From NCBI GenBank assembly GCA_958299035.1, contig CATQJL010000305.1, forward strand, positions 63,088,127-63,152,126: a DNA stretch of 64,000 bases. Direction: 5' to 3'. Of this stretch, positions 50,330-61,381 are shown in pieces. This DNA is from Cylicocyclus nassatus. Lineage: Eukaryota; Nematoda; Chromadorea; Rhabditida; Strongylidae. The stretch's first letter is position 1. Each line of letters starts with the position of its first letter. A program made the position numbers and the translations under genes. Under the pieces are notes generated by a model. The model did not search any database, was not told the DNA's origin, and saw only the letters and a program-made list of their open reading frames with translations.

Positions 50330-50403
50330 TGCCGCCAGCAGGGGTCGAACCTGCGACCTTGGGCTTATTAGACCCACGCTCTAACCGACTGAGCTATGGC
50401 TGC
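50330..50403 (-). tRNA. tRNA-Ile(AAT), C3A
   Basis: C3A copy four units right of 49502, where the module is shortened. Confidence 0.75.
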
Positions 50404-53400
50404 TGATGCATTCAGAACACGGACGAAACATTTTCATTTTCCGCTCAAATCGCTGGAATTCATCAGCGAACGCTGCGGAGCATTGTGCAATCCCATACCA
50501 TGTGCCAAGTCGAGCGACATTCGATGGCAAAATGTTTGCCGCCAGCAGGGGTCGAACCTGCGACCTTGGGCTTATTAGACCCACGCTCTAACCGACTGAG
50601 CTATGGCGGCTGATGCATTCAGAACACGGACGAAACATTTTCATTTTCCGCTCAAATCGCTGGAATTCATCAGCGAACGCTGCGGAGCATTGTGCAATCC
50701 CATACCATGTGCCAAGTCGAGCGACATTCGATGGCAAAATGTTTGCCGCCAGCAGGGGTCGAACCTGCGACCTTGGGCTTATTAGACCCACGCTCTAACC
50801 GACTGAGCTATGGCGGCTGATGCATTCAGAACGCGGACGAAACATTTTCATTTTCCGCTCAAATCGCTGGAATTCATCAGCGAACGTTGCGGAGCATTGT
50901 GCAATCCCATACCATGTGCCAAGTCGAGCGACATTCGATGGCAAAATGTTTGCCGCCAGCAGGGGTCGAACCTGCGACCTTGGGCTTATTAGACCCACGC
51001 TCTAACCGACTGAGCTATGGCGGCTGATGCATTCAGAATACGGACGAAACATTTTCATTTTCCGCTCAAATCGCTGGAATTCATCAGCGAACGTTGCGGA
51101 GCATTGTGCAATCCCATACCATGTGCCAAGTCGAGCGACATTCGATGGCAAAATGTTTGCCGCCAGCAGGGGTCGAACCTGCGACCTTGGGCTTATTAGA
51201 CCCACGCTCTAACCGACTGAGCTATGGCGGCTGATGCATTCAGAACACGGACGAAACATTTTCATTTTCCGCTCAAATCGCTGGAATTCATCAGCGAACG
51301 TTGCGGAGCATTGTGCAATCCCATACCATGTGCCATGTCGAGCGACATTCGATGGCAAAATGTTTGCCGCCAGCAGGGGTCGAACCTGCGACCTTGGGCT
51401 TATTAGACCCACGCTCTAACCGACTGAGCTATGGCGGCTGATGCATTCAGAACACGGACGAAACATTTTCATTTTCCGCTCAAATCGCTGGAATTCATCA
51501 GCGAACGCTGCGGAGCATTGTGCAATCCCATACCATGTGCCAAGTCGAGCGACATTCGATGGCAAAATGTTTGCCGCCAGCAGGGGTCGAACCTGCGACC
51601 TTGGGCTTATTAGACCCACGCTCTAACCGACTGAGCTATGGCGGCTGATGCATGCAGAACACGGACGAAACATTTTCATTTTCCGCTCAAATCGCTGGAA
51701 TTCATCAGCGAACGTTGCGGAGCATTGTGCAATCCCATACCATGTGCCAAGTCGAGCGACATTCGATGGCAAAATGTTTGCCGCCAGCAGGGGTCGAACC
51801 TGCGACCTTGGGCTTATTAGACCCACGCTCTAACCGACTGAGCTATGGCGGCTGATGCATTCAGAACGCGGACGAAACATTTTCATTTTCCGCTCAAATC
51901 GCTGGAATTCATCAGCGAACGTTGCGGAGCATTGTGCAATCCCATACCATGTGCCAAGTCGAGCGACATTCGATGGCAAAATGTTTGCCGCCAGCAGGGG
52001 TCGAACCTGCGACCTTGGGCTTATTAGACCCACGCTCTAACCGACTGAGCTATGGCGGCTGATGCATTCAGAACACGGACGAAACATTTTCATTTTCCGC
52101 TCAAATCGCTGGAATTCATCAGCGAACGCTGCGGAGCATTGTGCAATCCCATACCATGTGCCAAGTCGAGCGACATTCGATGGCAAAATGTTTGCCGCCA
52201 GCAGGGGTCGAACCTGCGACCTTGGGCTTATTAGACCCACGCTCTAACCGACTGAGCTATGGCGGCTGATGCATTCAGAACGCGGACGAAACATTTTCAT
52301 TTTCCGCTCAAATCGCTGGAATTCATCAGCGAACGTTGCGGAGCATTGTGCAATCCCATACCATGTGCCAAGTTGAGCGACATTCGATGGCAAAATGTTT
52401 GCCGCCAGCAGGGGTCGAACCTGCGACCTTGGGCTTATTAGACCCACGCTCTAACCGACTGAGCTATGGCGGCTGATGCATTCAGAACACGGACGAAACA
52501 TTTTCATTTTCCGCTCAAATCGCTGGAATTCATCAGCGAACGTTGCGGAGCATTGTGCAATCCCATACCATGTGCCAAGTCGAGCGACATTCGATGGCAA
52601 AATGTTTGCCGCCAGCAGGGGTCGAACCTGCGACCTTGGGCTTATTAGACCCACGCTCTAACCGACTGAGCTATGGCGGCTGATGCATTCAGAACACGGA
52701 CGAAACATTTTCATTTTCCGCTCAAATCGCTGGAATTCATCAGCGAACGCTGCGGAGCATTGTGCAATCCCATACCATGTGCCAAGTCGAGCGACATTCG
52801 ATGGCAAAATGTTTGCCGCCAGCAGGGGTCGAACCTGCGACCTTGGGCTTATTAGACCCACGCTCTAACCGACTGAGCTATGGCGGCTGATGCATTCAGA
52901 ACACGGACGAAACATTTTCATTTTCCGCTCAAATCGCTGGAATTCATCAGCGAACGTTGCGGAGCATTGTGCAATCCCATACCATGTGCCAAGTCGAGCG
53001 ACATTCGATGGCAAAATGTTTGCCGCCAGCAGGGGTCGAACCTGCGACCTTGGGCTTATTAGACCCACGCTCTAACCGACTGAGCTATGGCGGCTGATGC
53101 ATTCAGAACACGGACGAAACATTTTCATTTTCCGCTCAAATCGCTGGAATTCATCAGCGAACGTTGCGGAGCATTGTGCAATCCCATACCATGTGCCAAG
53201 TCGAGCGACATTCGATGGCAAAATGTTTGCCGCCAGCAGGGGTCGAACCTGCGACCTTGGGCTTATTAGACCCACGCTCTAACCGACTGAGCTATGGCGG
53301 CTGATGCATTCAGAACACGGACGAAACATTTTCATTTTCCGCTCAAATCGCTGGAATTCATCAGCGAACGTTGCGGAGCATTGTGCAATCCCATACCATG

Positions 53401-53641
53401 TGCCAAGTCGAGCGACATTCGATGGCAAAATGTTTGCCGCCAGCAGGGGTCGAACCTGCGACCTTGGGCTTATTAGACCCACGCTCTAACCGACTGAGCT
53501 ATGGCGGCTGATGCATTCAGAACACGGACGAAACATTTTCATTTTCCGCTCAAATCGCTGGAATTCATCAGCGAACGTTGCGGAACATTGTGCAATCCCA
53601 TAACATGCGCCAAGTCGAGCGACATTCGATGGCAAAATGCT

Positions 53642-53715
53642 TGCCGCCAGCAGGGGTCGAACCTGCGACCTTGGGCTTATTAGACCCACGCTCTAACCGA
53701 CTGAGCTATGGCGGC
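53642..53715 (-). tRNA. tRNA-Ile(AAT), rightmost copy of array
   Basis: The tRNA body is consensus although the spacer on its 3' side is the most altered in the array. In the direction of transcription this is the first gene of the array. Its 5' flank (53716-53783) is array-like and then changes to unique sequence. Confidence 0.92.
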
Positions 53716-53783
53716 TGATGCATTCAGAACAAGGACGAAACATTTTCATTTTCCGCTCAAATCGCTGAAATTCATCAGCGAAC
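53716..53783. repeat. Truncated terminal spacer at array edge
   Basis: These 68 bp match the start of the array spacer through TTCATCAGCGAAC with two changes (acaagg for acacgg, and cgctgaaat for cgctggaat, which also destroys the EcoRI site). Similarity stops abruptly at 53783/53784, so the array edge falls inside a unit. Confidence 0.9.
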
Positions 53784-54413
53784 TCCAAGCCAGTCACCGT
53801 CATCATCCCATGCACATTGCATTTGTAATTTGTTGTTAACGCAGCTGCAAAGGGAAGTGAACTCTGTTGCGTGTCAGATGTAAAGGTAGTCTCAAAAGAG
53901 GCCACTCGCAGCTCGCTCGTTACAAGCGTGTTTTGAATGCAAATGGAATTGAACCTTCATATCTATATTAGCCTCTCTGATTCTTTTCCATTGCAGCTTA
54001 CGTACCACCTAGCTATTTTCAAGTTTTTACATAGGCTATTTTTAGGACCAATTAAAGAAGTATTCACTATTTATAATGCGTTAGACTCCCTAACTCAAAA
54101 TCATATAGCTCTGGCAGCTATGCAGTTCGGCAGGGAACACGACAAAGTCAAGGTGAGGCTCGCTTCCTAAATAGCTAAATGTCGGGATCATTTAAGGCAG
54201 TGAGTGTGATATTAATTGAGAGGGTATGAAACTGAAAGAAGGCCCTTCCTTCTATTTGCCAATACTACCTTTCCATACATTTTTCTGCTGCCACTCTTCC
54301 CTTCTCTAATGCATCATAACTAGCCATGGATGATAATCCTCAAGCATCAAAAAACTACCTTTCTTACATATGAAGCAGCAAAGGCGAAGTTGCTAGGAGC
54401 TATGCTTTAATTT
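53784..54413. other. Array-flanking unique sequence, no recognised gene
   Basis: Array similarity ends abruptly at the left. An open frame at 53937-54170 (+, 77 codons, hydrophobic start) resembles no family I know, and I see no splice or promoter context to support it. Confidence 0.6.
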
Positions 54414-54657
54414 ATCGTTCCCCTCCACAGATCGTGCTACCCTTGTGGCTTCGCGGACGTGCCACGTGTGACTAACACGTTGGCAACGTTGGCAGCAACA
54501 CGTTGGCAACATGCAGGAACATGTTGGCGTGGCCAAAATGTTTTGCCAACATGTTGTGGCATGTGCAAACATGTTGTTGCCACGTTGCCAACATGTTAGC
54601 CACACGTGGCAGGTCTAAGACGCAGACCAAGGTAGCACGATCTGTGGAGGGGACGAT
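54414..54657. mobile_element. 244-bp foldback/MITE-like element
   Basis: The ends are inverted repeats: ATCGTTCCCCTCCACAG at the left matches the reverse complement of the right end through GATCGTGCTACC, with one 1-base indel. Between them, ACATGTTGGCA-type motifs recur in both orientations, so nearly the whole element folds into one long hairpin. It has no coding capacity. No clear target-site duplication is visible. Terminal repeats without coding fit a non-autonomous DNA transposon; the superfamily cannot be assigned. Confidence 0.8.
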
Positions 54658-57125
54658 ACCTAAGACAATGCATTAGGGCAGGAATCAACTATTTTTTGAT
54701 TGTATTGCTTTTATTTCGTGAGCCACTGCACCAAAGCTAACGTATTCCCAAAAGGCTCTGCAATTTGAGAACTGGTTACAAGAGACAGGCACCTGACTTT
54801 TTGAGGAGAGACTAAAGGAACTATCTTGTTGCTATTCGGATGCTATTGTTCGTGCATAGAAGTTGAATCATATCTTAAGAGGATTACCTCTCTTGTCCGA
54901 GCGGCCGATTGAGATGTGATATACGCTGGAATTCAACAATGAAGCTATTCTCGAAACTGTGACCGTTTTGTGCGGAAAGTTTCCTGAGAAACCTGTGGCG
55001 TCAGAAACAAAAATGCAAAGGCGCTGCTTGTGAAAAGGTCTTAACATGCGAACCCCTGTCAATGAATGAACATCATACTCGCGCTTCACCATTCTACAGT
55101 TTGCCCAAGTCGGGATCAGGCCAAACAGTTGGGGTGAAGTGCGCGCTCGCAGCACTAGGGGTTCACGACGCATATGCGCACTATCGAAAAGAGCGAAGAG
55201 ATTGAGGAGAGGGCATACAAAGAGACCGTAGGGATGATGCAAAACCCTAGATGCGCGAACTCCGCCATTCCAATTTTGGCCGATTGAGGCAGACTGTATG
55301 GTGATAGCAAGTGCGCACTACTTCCATCAAGCGATGTGTTAACATGGCCAAAAATTTTTCAAAAAGAGTTTGCAGTAATAAGGACTGCAGGTTTAAGAAC
55401 AGCATTCATCACTGAGTTCAGCAACATAAACCTTATCTTGAATGGCCACATCGATAAGAAGGATTCCTCCGTAGACAAACTTGCAAATTACTGACATCCC
55501 ATACAACACGTTGTTAAGCAAATATTTAGTACTACGACTTTATCGTCAGAAATAACAATGGATTGTTCAATGTTATGGATAAGTACGTGATGGAATACTG
55601 TGAAAGAGTGAATAGATTGTACAGCGCCAAAGCGCGGCAATACGCCATGCTTGTAAGTATTTGCAAGTCTCATGTTCTCATTTGAAGTGTATAATAAATG
55701 CTATCATGTAGAGAAACGACTTGCGTGTCTTGAACCATAATGCATAGAGCCACGGATTTGTTGAGATTGAACTTGTCACGATACTTGATTTGATAAACAT
55801 GCTTATATGGAAGGTCTTTCAAAGGCTTCCATAGATTCTTTACAATTTATAAAACAATGCGCGTGGCGTGTGCATCTATTTCATAATTGCGCTCATCAAG
55901 TTTTTCCACATGTTAGCATTGGGCGTATACTGAGAATCTCATTTTCGCATATTGCAGATGACAGTTATTCTTGAGTGTGGATTTCACCTTACTTTCGAAA
56001 AGAAAAGTTTGGATCATATCAAGCCTATGGTCTTAGAATGGGCAAAAAAGTCAGTTTTTGATTGTTGTCAAAGATATCAACAAAGTAGTGATGAGGCTCC
56101 CGAATGGGTCTGCTTCCCTTGCCCATTCTAGACTGGATCCGTATCAATTGATACCGGATAGCCGCTCGCAGCCGCACCGTGTAATAACTATTGAGTTGTG
56201 ACGCACCCTACTGCGCTGCGCTTTGCGGCAGTCCCCTCGCTTCTCTAATCCTCTATTTCGGCTACAGTCTCTCACCATCATACTTTGAAATGCGAAAAGA
56301 GCTAGATTATACCGTCGTAACGGCCAGAAATCTCTATTGAATGAAGGTCTCAATAAAAAAGTTTCAACGAAGAATTTTCTGAGAACATTCAGACGAACAG
56401 ATCTAGAAAAATGGTTAGAAATACTTGAGCGATTGGAACATGCGACTTTTTCAAATCACCCTGATTTCACGCATATAGAACGCGGGGGATTTTTTCTAGA
56501 GTCGATTAGCACAGACACGCCGAAGGACTTCGCGATTTAAAAACTATTTATAGTGCTGCATATTGCCTAAGGTTATCGTGAGAGTGAGTCTCGTTTTCCG
56601 AAGCACAACAAGACGGCTGAGCGGCATGCTTGAAAAACAGAAAAAAGTGGATTTTGTACGCTTGGAATTGGGGTATTTGAATTCAAATATTCGAATATTG
56701 ATGTGTCAGAAATGTGATTTTTGAGATAGTATTCGGTTATGGTAAAATGATTCATTCCAAATAAAATCTAGGTTTGAAAAAAATTCAAATCGTCTTAAAC
56801 CTAAGAAGGTAGCGAAAACACGCATAGTGAAGAATAAAAAGTTAGGTCGTTTTGATGCAGCTCCTCTGCTCTTTGTTCAATTTACTAGCTAGTTACCCTG
56901 TGAGGGAGACTGGCTTTGAATGGCAAAATCATGTAATATCATTTAGAGTTCATGCCTAATTATTACGAAAAGACACGAGATATTGTCATGCTCTGATCAT
57001 CATGTTCAATTTGTGAATGAAGAAGCCGGAATTTTTAGAAGACATTCAGTTTTTCGGGAAGCGGGAGAAACAGTTCAAACCAATAAATCTCACCAGAGTT
57101 GAAACGCATTAAACTAATCTTTGAA
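54658..57125. other. Intergenic sequence, no gene assigned
   Basis: AT-rich, with several unsupported open frames, including 54868-55242 (-) and 56144-56353 (-), which match nothing I recognise. The best candidate exon is 55958-56131 (+): 57 codons starting at an ATG directly after ATATTGCAG, which could be a splice acceptor, and ending in TAG. Its composition looks protein-like but I do not recognise it. Short perfect palindromes occur at about 56142 (GTATCAATTGATAC) and about 56676 (TATTTGAATTCAAATA). Confidence 0.5.
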
Positions 57126-57286
57126 GATCGTTGGAACTCAAAATGAGTAATTGTCAAGAAAAGAAGAAAGAGATTTAACGATTGTTGGAACTCAAAATGA
57201 TATTTGTCAAAAAAAGAAGGAAAAGATTCAACGATTGTTGGAACTCAAAATGATTAGTTGTTAAGAAAAGAAGGAAAAGATTTGAC
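57126..57286. repeat. Three-copy 54-bp tandem repeat
   Basis: Units begin at 57126, 57180 and 57233 with GATTGTTGGAACTCAAAATGA (GATCGTTGG in the first) and end in an AAGAAGGAAAAGATT-like A/G-rich stretch. Periods are 54 and 53 bp. Confidence 0.85.
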
Positions 57287-58069
57287 TTTTGTTTTTTTAA
57301 ATTTTGACTGATTTGCTAGTGAATACCTGATTTACTGACTCGTCGTGTCAGTGCACATATTCCACAGTTATTGGTATTGGCTGTGCCATCAGAATTGCGA
57401 CGCAGGTTTTTTCGCACCTGAGAGTGTGTGAATCGGCAGGAAATTGAGACTTCGTAGCGCAACGCAAGTATAAGCTGCTGCATGACGAAGGTCAATATTT
57501 TTGGACGCGAGTACGGTCTCATTGGCCGCAGAGTGAGGCGCAGGATTTACAACTTTGAGTAGACGCGCGCGCAGCGTTCGCCCCACTCACTTAATACTGC
57601 TTTTGCGCCTACGCATGCAGCAGCCTTTGAAGACATTGTCCGGAAAAGGCTGGGGTTTTGGGATTTCAGCATGCGAAAATGGCCCCCCTTCGGTACAGCA
57701 TCGCGCAAGTACGAAGTTATAACGTTCGGCCCAAAGCAAGAAAAACGATCGGGAAGGAAACGGGGGAACTTACGCCTTGGAGCGGGGTCCTCCGACCTGT
57801 TCGAGTTCCTGCTATGCGGCAGAGTATACATGCCCCCACAGTCAAAATCGTAGGGTCCCGCAGCGACTCTGCGTCTCAGCCTTGGCGGGGACAGTCGAAT
57901 TTTAATTTGTAAGGCTTTGGAAAACGCATGTTCCCGCCGTTCGCGCCTTCTAATGTGGAGTTTCGCATTCAGCGTTGCGGATAACTCCCGGTAAGTGGAT
58001 TTTCTAAAAATCGAATTTTTGCGCGGATGCTGCCTTCAAGCCTGTATAGCTCCTCAGTGAAGTCAAGGG
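57287..58069. other. Intergenic sequence, no gene assigned
   Basis: The stretch is more GC-rich than the flank to its left, with frames on both strands around 57547-57912 that overlap each other and match no known family. I see no RNA gene. Confidence 0.5.
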
Positions 58070-60180
58070 TCCAGGGTCAAGCAAGGGGTGTGGCACCCGA
58101 TTGCTGGTTACGACCCCCCCCCCTGAACTATATACCTAAGATAGCATTACCAGAGTTGAGAAAGAGGTCAGGCACAAGTCTTTCGAGAACAACCCCCCCC
58201 CTCCCATGAAAGCCCTCAAACGACCCCTTCTTCCTCCTCTTAACCTCTGGACCTCAAAGTGTGAAATTCTGGAGGACACCAGCTTTTTTTGTAGAGTTTT
58301 CAGATTTCTGAGAGCTGTACGCCCGATTTTCTGTGACTGCACTTTTCAATCACACGTAATTTGACGGCTGATTTTGATCTGAATGGGCATATTGAAAGGG
58401 CCATAATTTTATTATGGGTGGGGCGATCGGCTCCAAATTTCCAGCGTAGCAAGAAGAAGCTATGTGCTCAATACTCATACCAGCAATGGAGCGCTTTCTG
58501 GATTTTGAAGGCAAGTTAAGGGGGTGTGCCGCACCCCATTAACTATATCAAAAAAACATTTTTAGCGGACAGTATTTATATGAATCGATAGCCTAAACCT
58601 TGTAGATTCCATAGGACTGTTTGGAGCCCAATTCGTCTTCTTAGCTCTGAGTAATATTTGGTGAAAGCACAGCGATCAAATTTGAAAAATGGGAAAAACG
58701 AGATTTTGGTTGGCTTCTAATTCCACAGTTTGCAGGTCTTCTGAAGCGGGATTCCTGAGATGGACAAAGAAGGAGTAGTGCTTTGTCCTCAGTGCAAAAA
58801 CGGATAGCTAATTCACCTTTGAAACAAAGTTAACCATGTTGGAATTTGACCATTTCATTTAGGTAACCTAGTATCTTGAATCTTCAGAATTCGCTCACAC
58901 TTTGTCTACAGGGGTTAATTGATGCTAATTATGGGTATGATACAAATATCATGTTATCATTATTATCAGATTACCCAACTACGACCCCCTCCCCTTTTGA
59001 CTCCTCAATACGACCCCCGGGTGTGGCGTGCCGCACCCAGGGTTGAGCGTGGGGTCAGGCGCGCCCGACCTGGGGGGTCGTATTGACGGTAAGACTGAGG
59101 GAGGGGGGGGGGGTGGTAATTGAGAATCGAATTTGTTCATTTGGGGAGACACTACGAAGATGAAGAAGAAATGCGCTAGTCCGGTGGATATCGCAGTTAC
59201 CCAAAGGAATGGCGGTCGTTAACACCATACTGATTGTTTTCACAATCGAAGTTAGCCAACATTTAATCTTCATATTTACCTTGACAGATCATGAGGTCGA
59301 CAAGAAAGCTTGCTGTGTGAAATTTTGAATCCTTTCCATAATCAGCATGTCAAATTACCTCTATGCGCTCTACAAACCATTGCCTCTGCATTTTCTAGTA
59401 CTTTTCAGCGTCCAAAAAATGTGTTTTTCAAACATGATTAACTTGGTTTCAAAAGCGAAATATGTAAGCTTTTCTATACTCACAACAAAGTAATGTTCAC
59501 TACAAGTCTATGCTACAAATCAGGCTTCATATCGCTTTCAAATAGTGAAGTAAAAAGTGCTGCCAAGATTCCAACCGACACCTTTTCCACATTGAGTGCC
59601 TCAAATTCTCGGATTAGCACAAGGCCGAAACAAGTCGACTCAAGCTCAAACACATACTGTTGAATCTTCGAGGGTTGCGCTAGCGAATCACATAAAACTT
59701 GGGTAGAGAAGCTTCTTCGGAAATAAAGTTAATGGGGTCAGGCGCAACCCCTCAAAAGGTCAGGCCGCCCGAGCTTTTGAGGGGTTGCGCCTGACCCCAT
59801 CAACTTGCCTTCAACATTCAAAAATCGCCCCTTTTTGGTACGAGTATTGAGCGCAAAGCCTCCTCTTGCTATATTGAAAGTTTGAAGCCAAACACTCTAC
59901 CCCTGTGAAAATTATAGCTCTGAAAAGAGGGCTATCGAGATCCGAAACTTGCCGTCAAGTTGCGTGTATTTGTGTAGTCGCAGAAAGCGGGGCATACAGA
60001 CTGTTAGGAAATAGAAACCTGCATTGAAAGCCAGTCTTCCTCAAAAGATAACACCCTGACGACATGGAGGTGAAGCGGAGGGGTCGTTTAGGGGCTTCCA
60101 CAAGGGGGGGGGGTCGTGTTTGAACGACTTGTGCCTGACCTCGTGCTCAACCCTGGCCGCACCCCACGCTTGACCCTGCT
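58070..60180. repeat. 2.1-kb diverged large inverted repeat
   Basis: The left arm (about 58070-58540) matches the reverse complement of the right arm (about 59795-60180). Anchors in order are CAGGGTCAAGC (58072/60168), AGGTCAGGCACAAGTC (58165/60126), an AAACGACCCC motif (58219/60080), a GTGCTCAATACTC-like motif (58464/59840) and GAAGGCAAGTT (about 58507/59806). Both arms contain poly-C or poly-G runs of 9-12. The centre (58541-59725) is mostly unrelated, but around 58985-59100 it holds a third version of the GGGTTGAGC..GGGGTCAGGC motif and a GTCGTATTGA inverted pair. No transposase frame is visible, so it is probably a degenerate non-autonomous element or two nested copies. Confidence 0.7.
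59726..59806. repeat. Near-perfect 33-bp-arm hairpin
   Basis: Arms 59726-59758 and 59774-59806 are complementary at 32 of 33 positions around a 15-base loop. The core is GGGGTCAGGCGCAACCCC. It lies at the inner end of the right arm of the large inverted repeat. Confidence 0.88.
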
Positions 60181-61224
60181 CCTCGCTAGTTATCAACCAA
60201 AGCGACTGCAAGCGGATATCCGGCTATCACTCAACCGCCTTCCTTTGCGACCTCAAATGCGCACACTGTTATATTGTGCGAACATTGGAAGAGCATTGCC
60301 AGACTACTGCTAGATGCTTAGATGGCCTGTTGTTGGTCAGCGGTGTAGTTCCAGCAATCAGGTGCAGTTGGCTTACTTTTTCACAAACACACCTACCCAT
60401 CTTGTATGGAGTCAATGAGTTTTTGCTGTGCTGTTTGTATTTTGGTGCTCAAAGAACCGTTCAACCCGATTCTCGACTTCCATGGTTTTGTCGTGCGGGC
60501 TTTCTCATGTATTTGATTCCGAATATAAAGTCGAGAATTGGTGAAAACCCTAAATACCCCCGTTTCAAAGAATCCGGGAAGCGGGTTTCTCAGGCGGTGC
60601 CATTAAGACAAAGATAAGGTCCTCAAAGTTTTGCGATGAAACTTCTTCACTGCTGCTACTAGGGTCCTTCAACTATCTGCCTTACGAGGTGCAGTGCATT
60701 AGAAATTCTTTGAAGCAATTCGTAGCAGCAAAGCCATTTGCGCATTGAGCATGCATCTCTCTGTTGGTTTCTACCATAGCTTAGATGAGACAATGCGCAA
60801 ACATTGACCATTTACAAAAGCTGTTCAAATCTTCTCAAACGTAAAACAAGTTAGATACTATGAGTTGTTCCTAGGACTGATTCTGACCCTCCTATATCGA
60901 AAGCAACTTTTGACAGCTTTCTTACCTATAGCTGTGGAGGGATATCTTGCCTGCCTCCATATATAAATGCTACAGAAACTAAGTATGGTTTGCAAACATT
61001 ATCAGCTGAATGTCAGGTATAAGAAACTTGATGCATGGGCTCAGAAAAGTTTTAAGGATGAATTTGGCTACCTTGAAAAAGAGTTGCGAAAAATATCAAA
61101 GTAGGTCGCACTTCGGTTATAGTTCTATGAGTTTTGTTTTCGGTTCATGCTGATGTTCAAATGTTTTTTCTGAGTTTAGGTTTTCCTGAATGTCAGCTGT
61201 AATCCTGCATTAAGAAGAATTCCG
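60181..61224. other. Intergenic sequence, no gene assigned
   Basis: A 113-codon frame at 60276-60617 (+) matches no family I know. A short lysine-rich, coiled-coil-like frame at 60985-61104 (+) overlaps a possible donor (AAA|GTAGGT at about 61100) and acceptor-like TATCAG, so it may be a terminal or internal exon of a gene converging on the Rab gene. It is unproven. Confidence 0.45.
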
Positions 61225-61240
61225 CATCTGCAATGATGTC

Positions 61241-61246
61241 TTTATT
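61241..61246 (-). promoter_or_regulatory. AATAAA polyadenylation signal of Rab11-like gene
   Basis: AATAAA on the minus strand lies 136 nt past the stop codon in an AT-rich 3' untranslated region, as expected for an animal mRNA. Confidence 0.7.
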
Positions 61247-61381
61247 TTCAACCATTTAGCAATTACATCAATATGTACATAATTGTTGCAGTGTTATATT
61301 TGAGAGTAAATAGTGAAATTACGAGAACGTACCACAATTTCATCACAAACCTAATAAGATCTCAATCTTTTTTTGAAGTTA

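Larger units (their letters stand above)
42745..53715 (-). repeat. Array block F: ordinary copies only, 5- and 6-unit repeats
   Basis: This block holds 53 copies, every step exactly 207 bp and no 31-nt insert. Higher-order modules are marked by G57A tRNAs, C3A tRNAs and spacer changes. A five-unit module (1035 bp) relates 46241 to 47276, and a six-unit module (1242 bp) relates 47897 to 49139. The last copies (52500 to 53480) are near consensus, but the final unit (53486-53692) carries several private changes. Confidence 0.94.
1..53783 (-). repeat. Tandem array of 207-bp tRNA-Ile(AAT) units
   Basis: The window opens inside this array, which ends at about 53783. Each 207-bp unit is a 74-nt tRNA gene on the minus strand plus a 133-bp spacer. 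The spacing closes exactly: from the right end at 44 to the right end at 53715 is 253 x 207 bp, plus 42 x 31 bp, minus two single-base deletions. That gives 253 complete genes (211 ordinary, 42 with a 31-nt insert) and one partial gene. Units differ from each other by only a few substitutions, all point the same way, and nothing else is inserted. Almost every spacer contains an EcoRI site (GAATTC). Exceptions are near 30420, 39187 and 40222. No transposase, integrase or other protein gene lies within the array. Confidence 0.98.

Noticed and set aside
22..53689. Hundreds of 60-68-codon open frames, one set per unit on both strands (for example beginning MGLISPRSQ on minus)
   Set aside because: They read through the tRNA gene and spacer, recur only because the unit recurs, and substitutions do not respect codons. 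They are by-products of the tandem tRNA array.
1..53783. CRISPR array
   Set aside because: The repeat is 207 bp with the spacer itself repeated, so there are no short repeats separated by unique spacers and no cas genes.
1..53783. Bacterial or organellar tRNA cluster
   Set aside because: Anticodon AAT for isoleucine, absence of encoded CCA, a Pol III T4 terminator and the intron-containing flank gene point to a nuclear eukaryotic locus.
1..53783. The array as an assembly or synthetic artefact
   Set aside because: It cannot be excluded from sequence alone. However, the ordered point variants, several module sizes and a diverged edge unit look like natural array evolution rather than a duplicated contig. 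The exact 8000-bp offset is explained by 37 x 207 + 11 x 31.
54868..55242. 124-codon minus frame as a protein gene
   Set aside because: I see no known domain, no promoter or splice evidence, and frames on the other strand are equally uninformative.
60276..60617. 113-codon frame as a protein gene
   Set aside because: I see no recognisable motif and no start or splice context, and it begins just beyond the end of a repetitive element.
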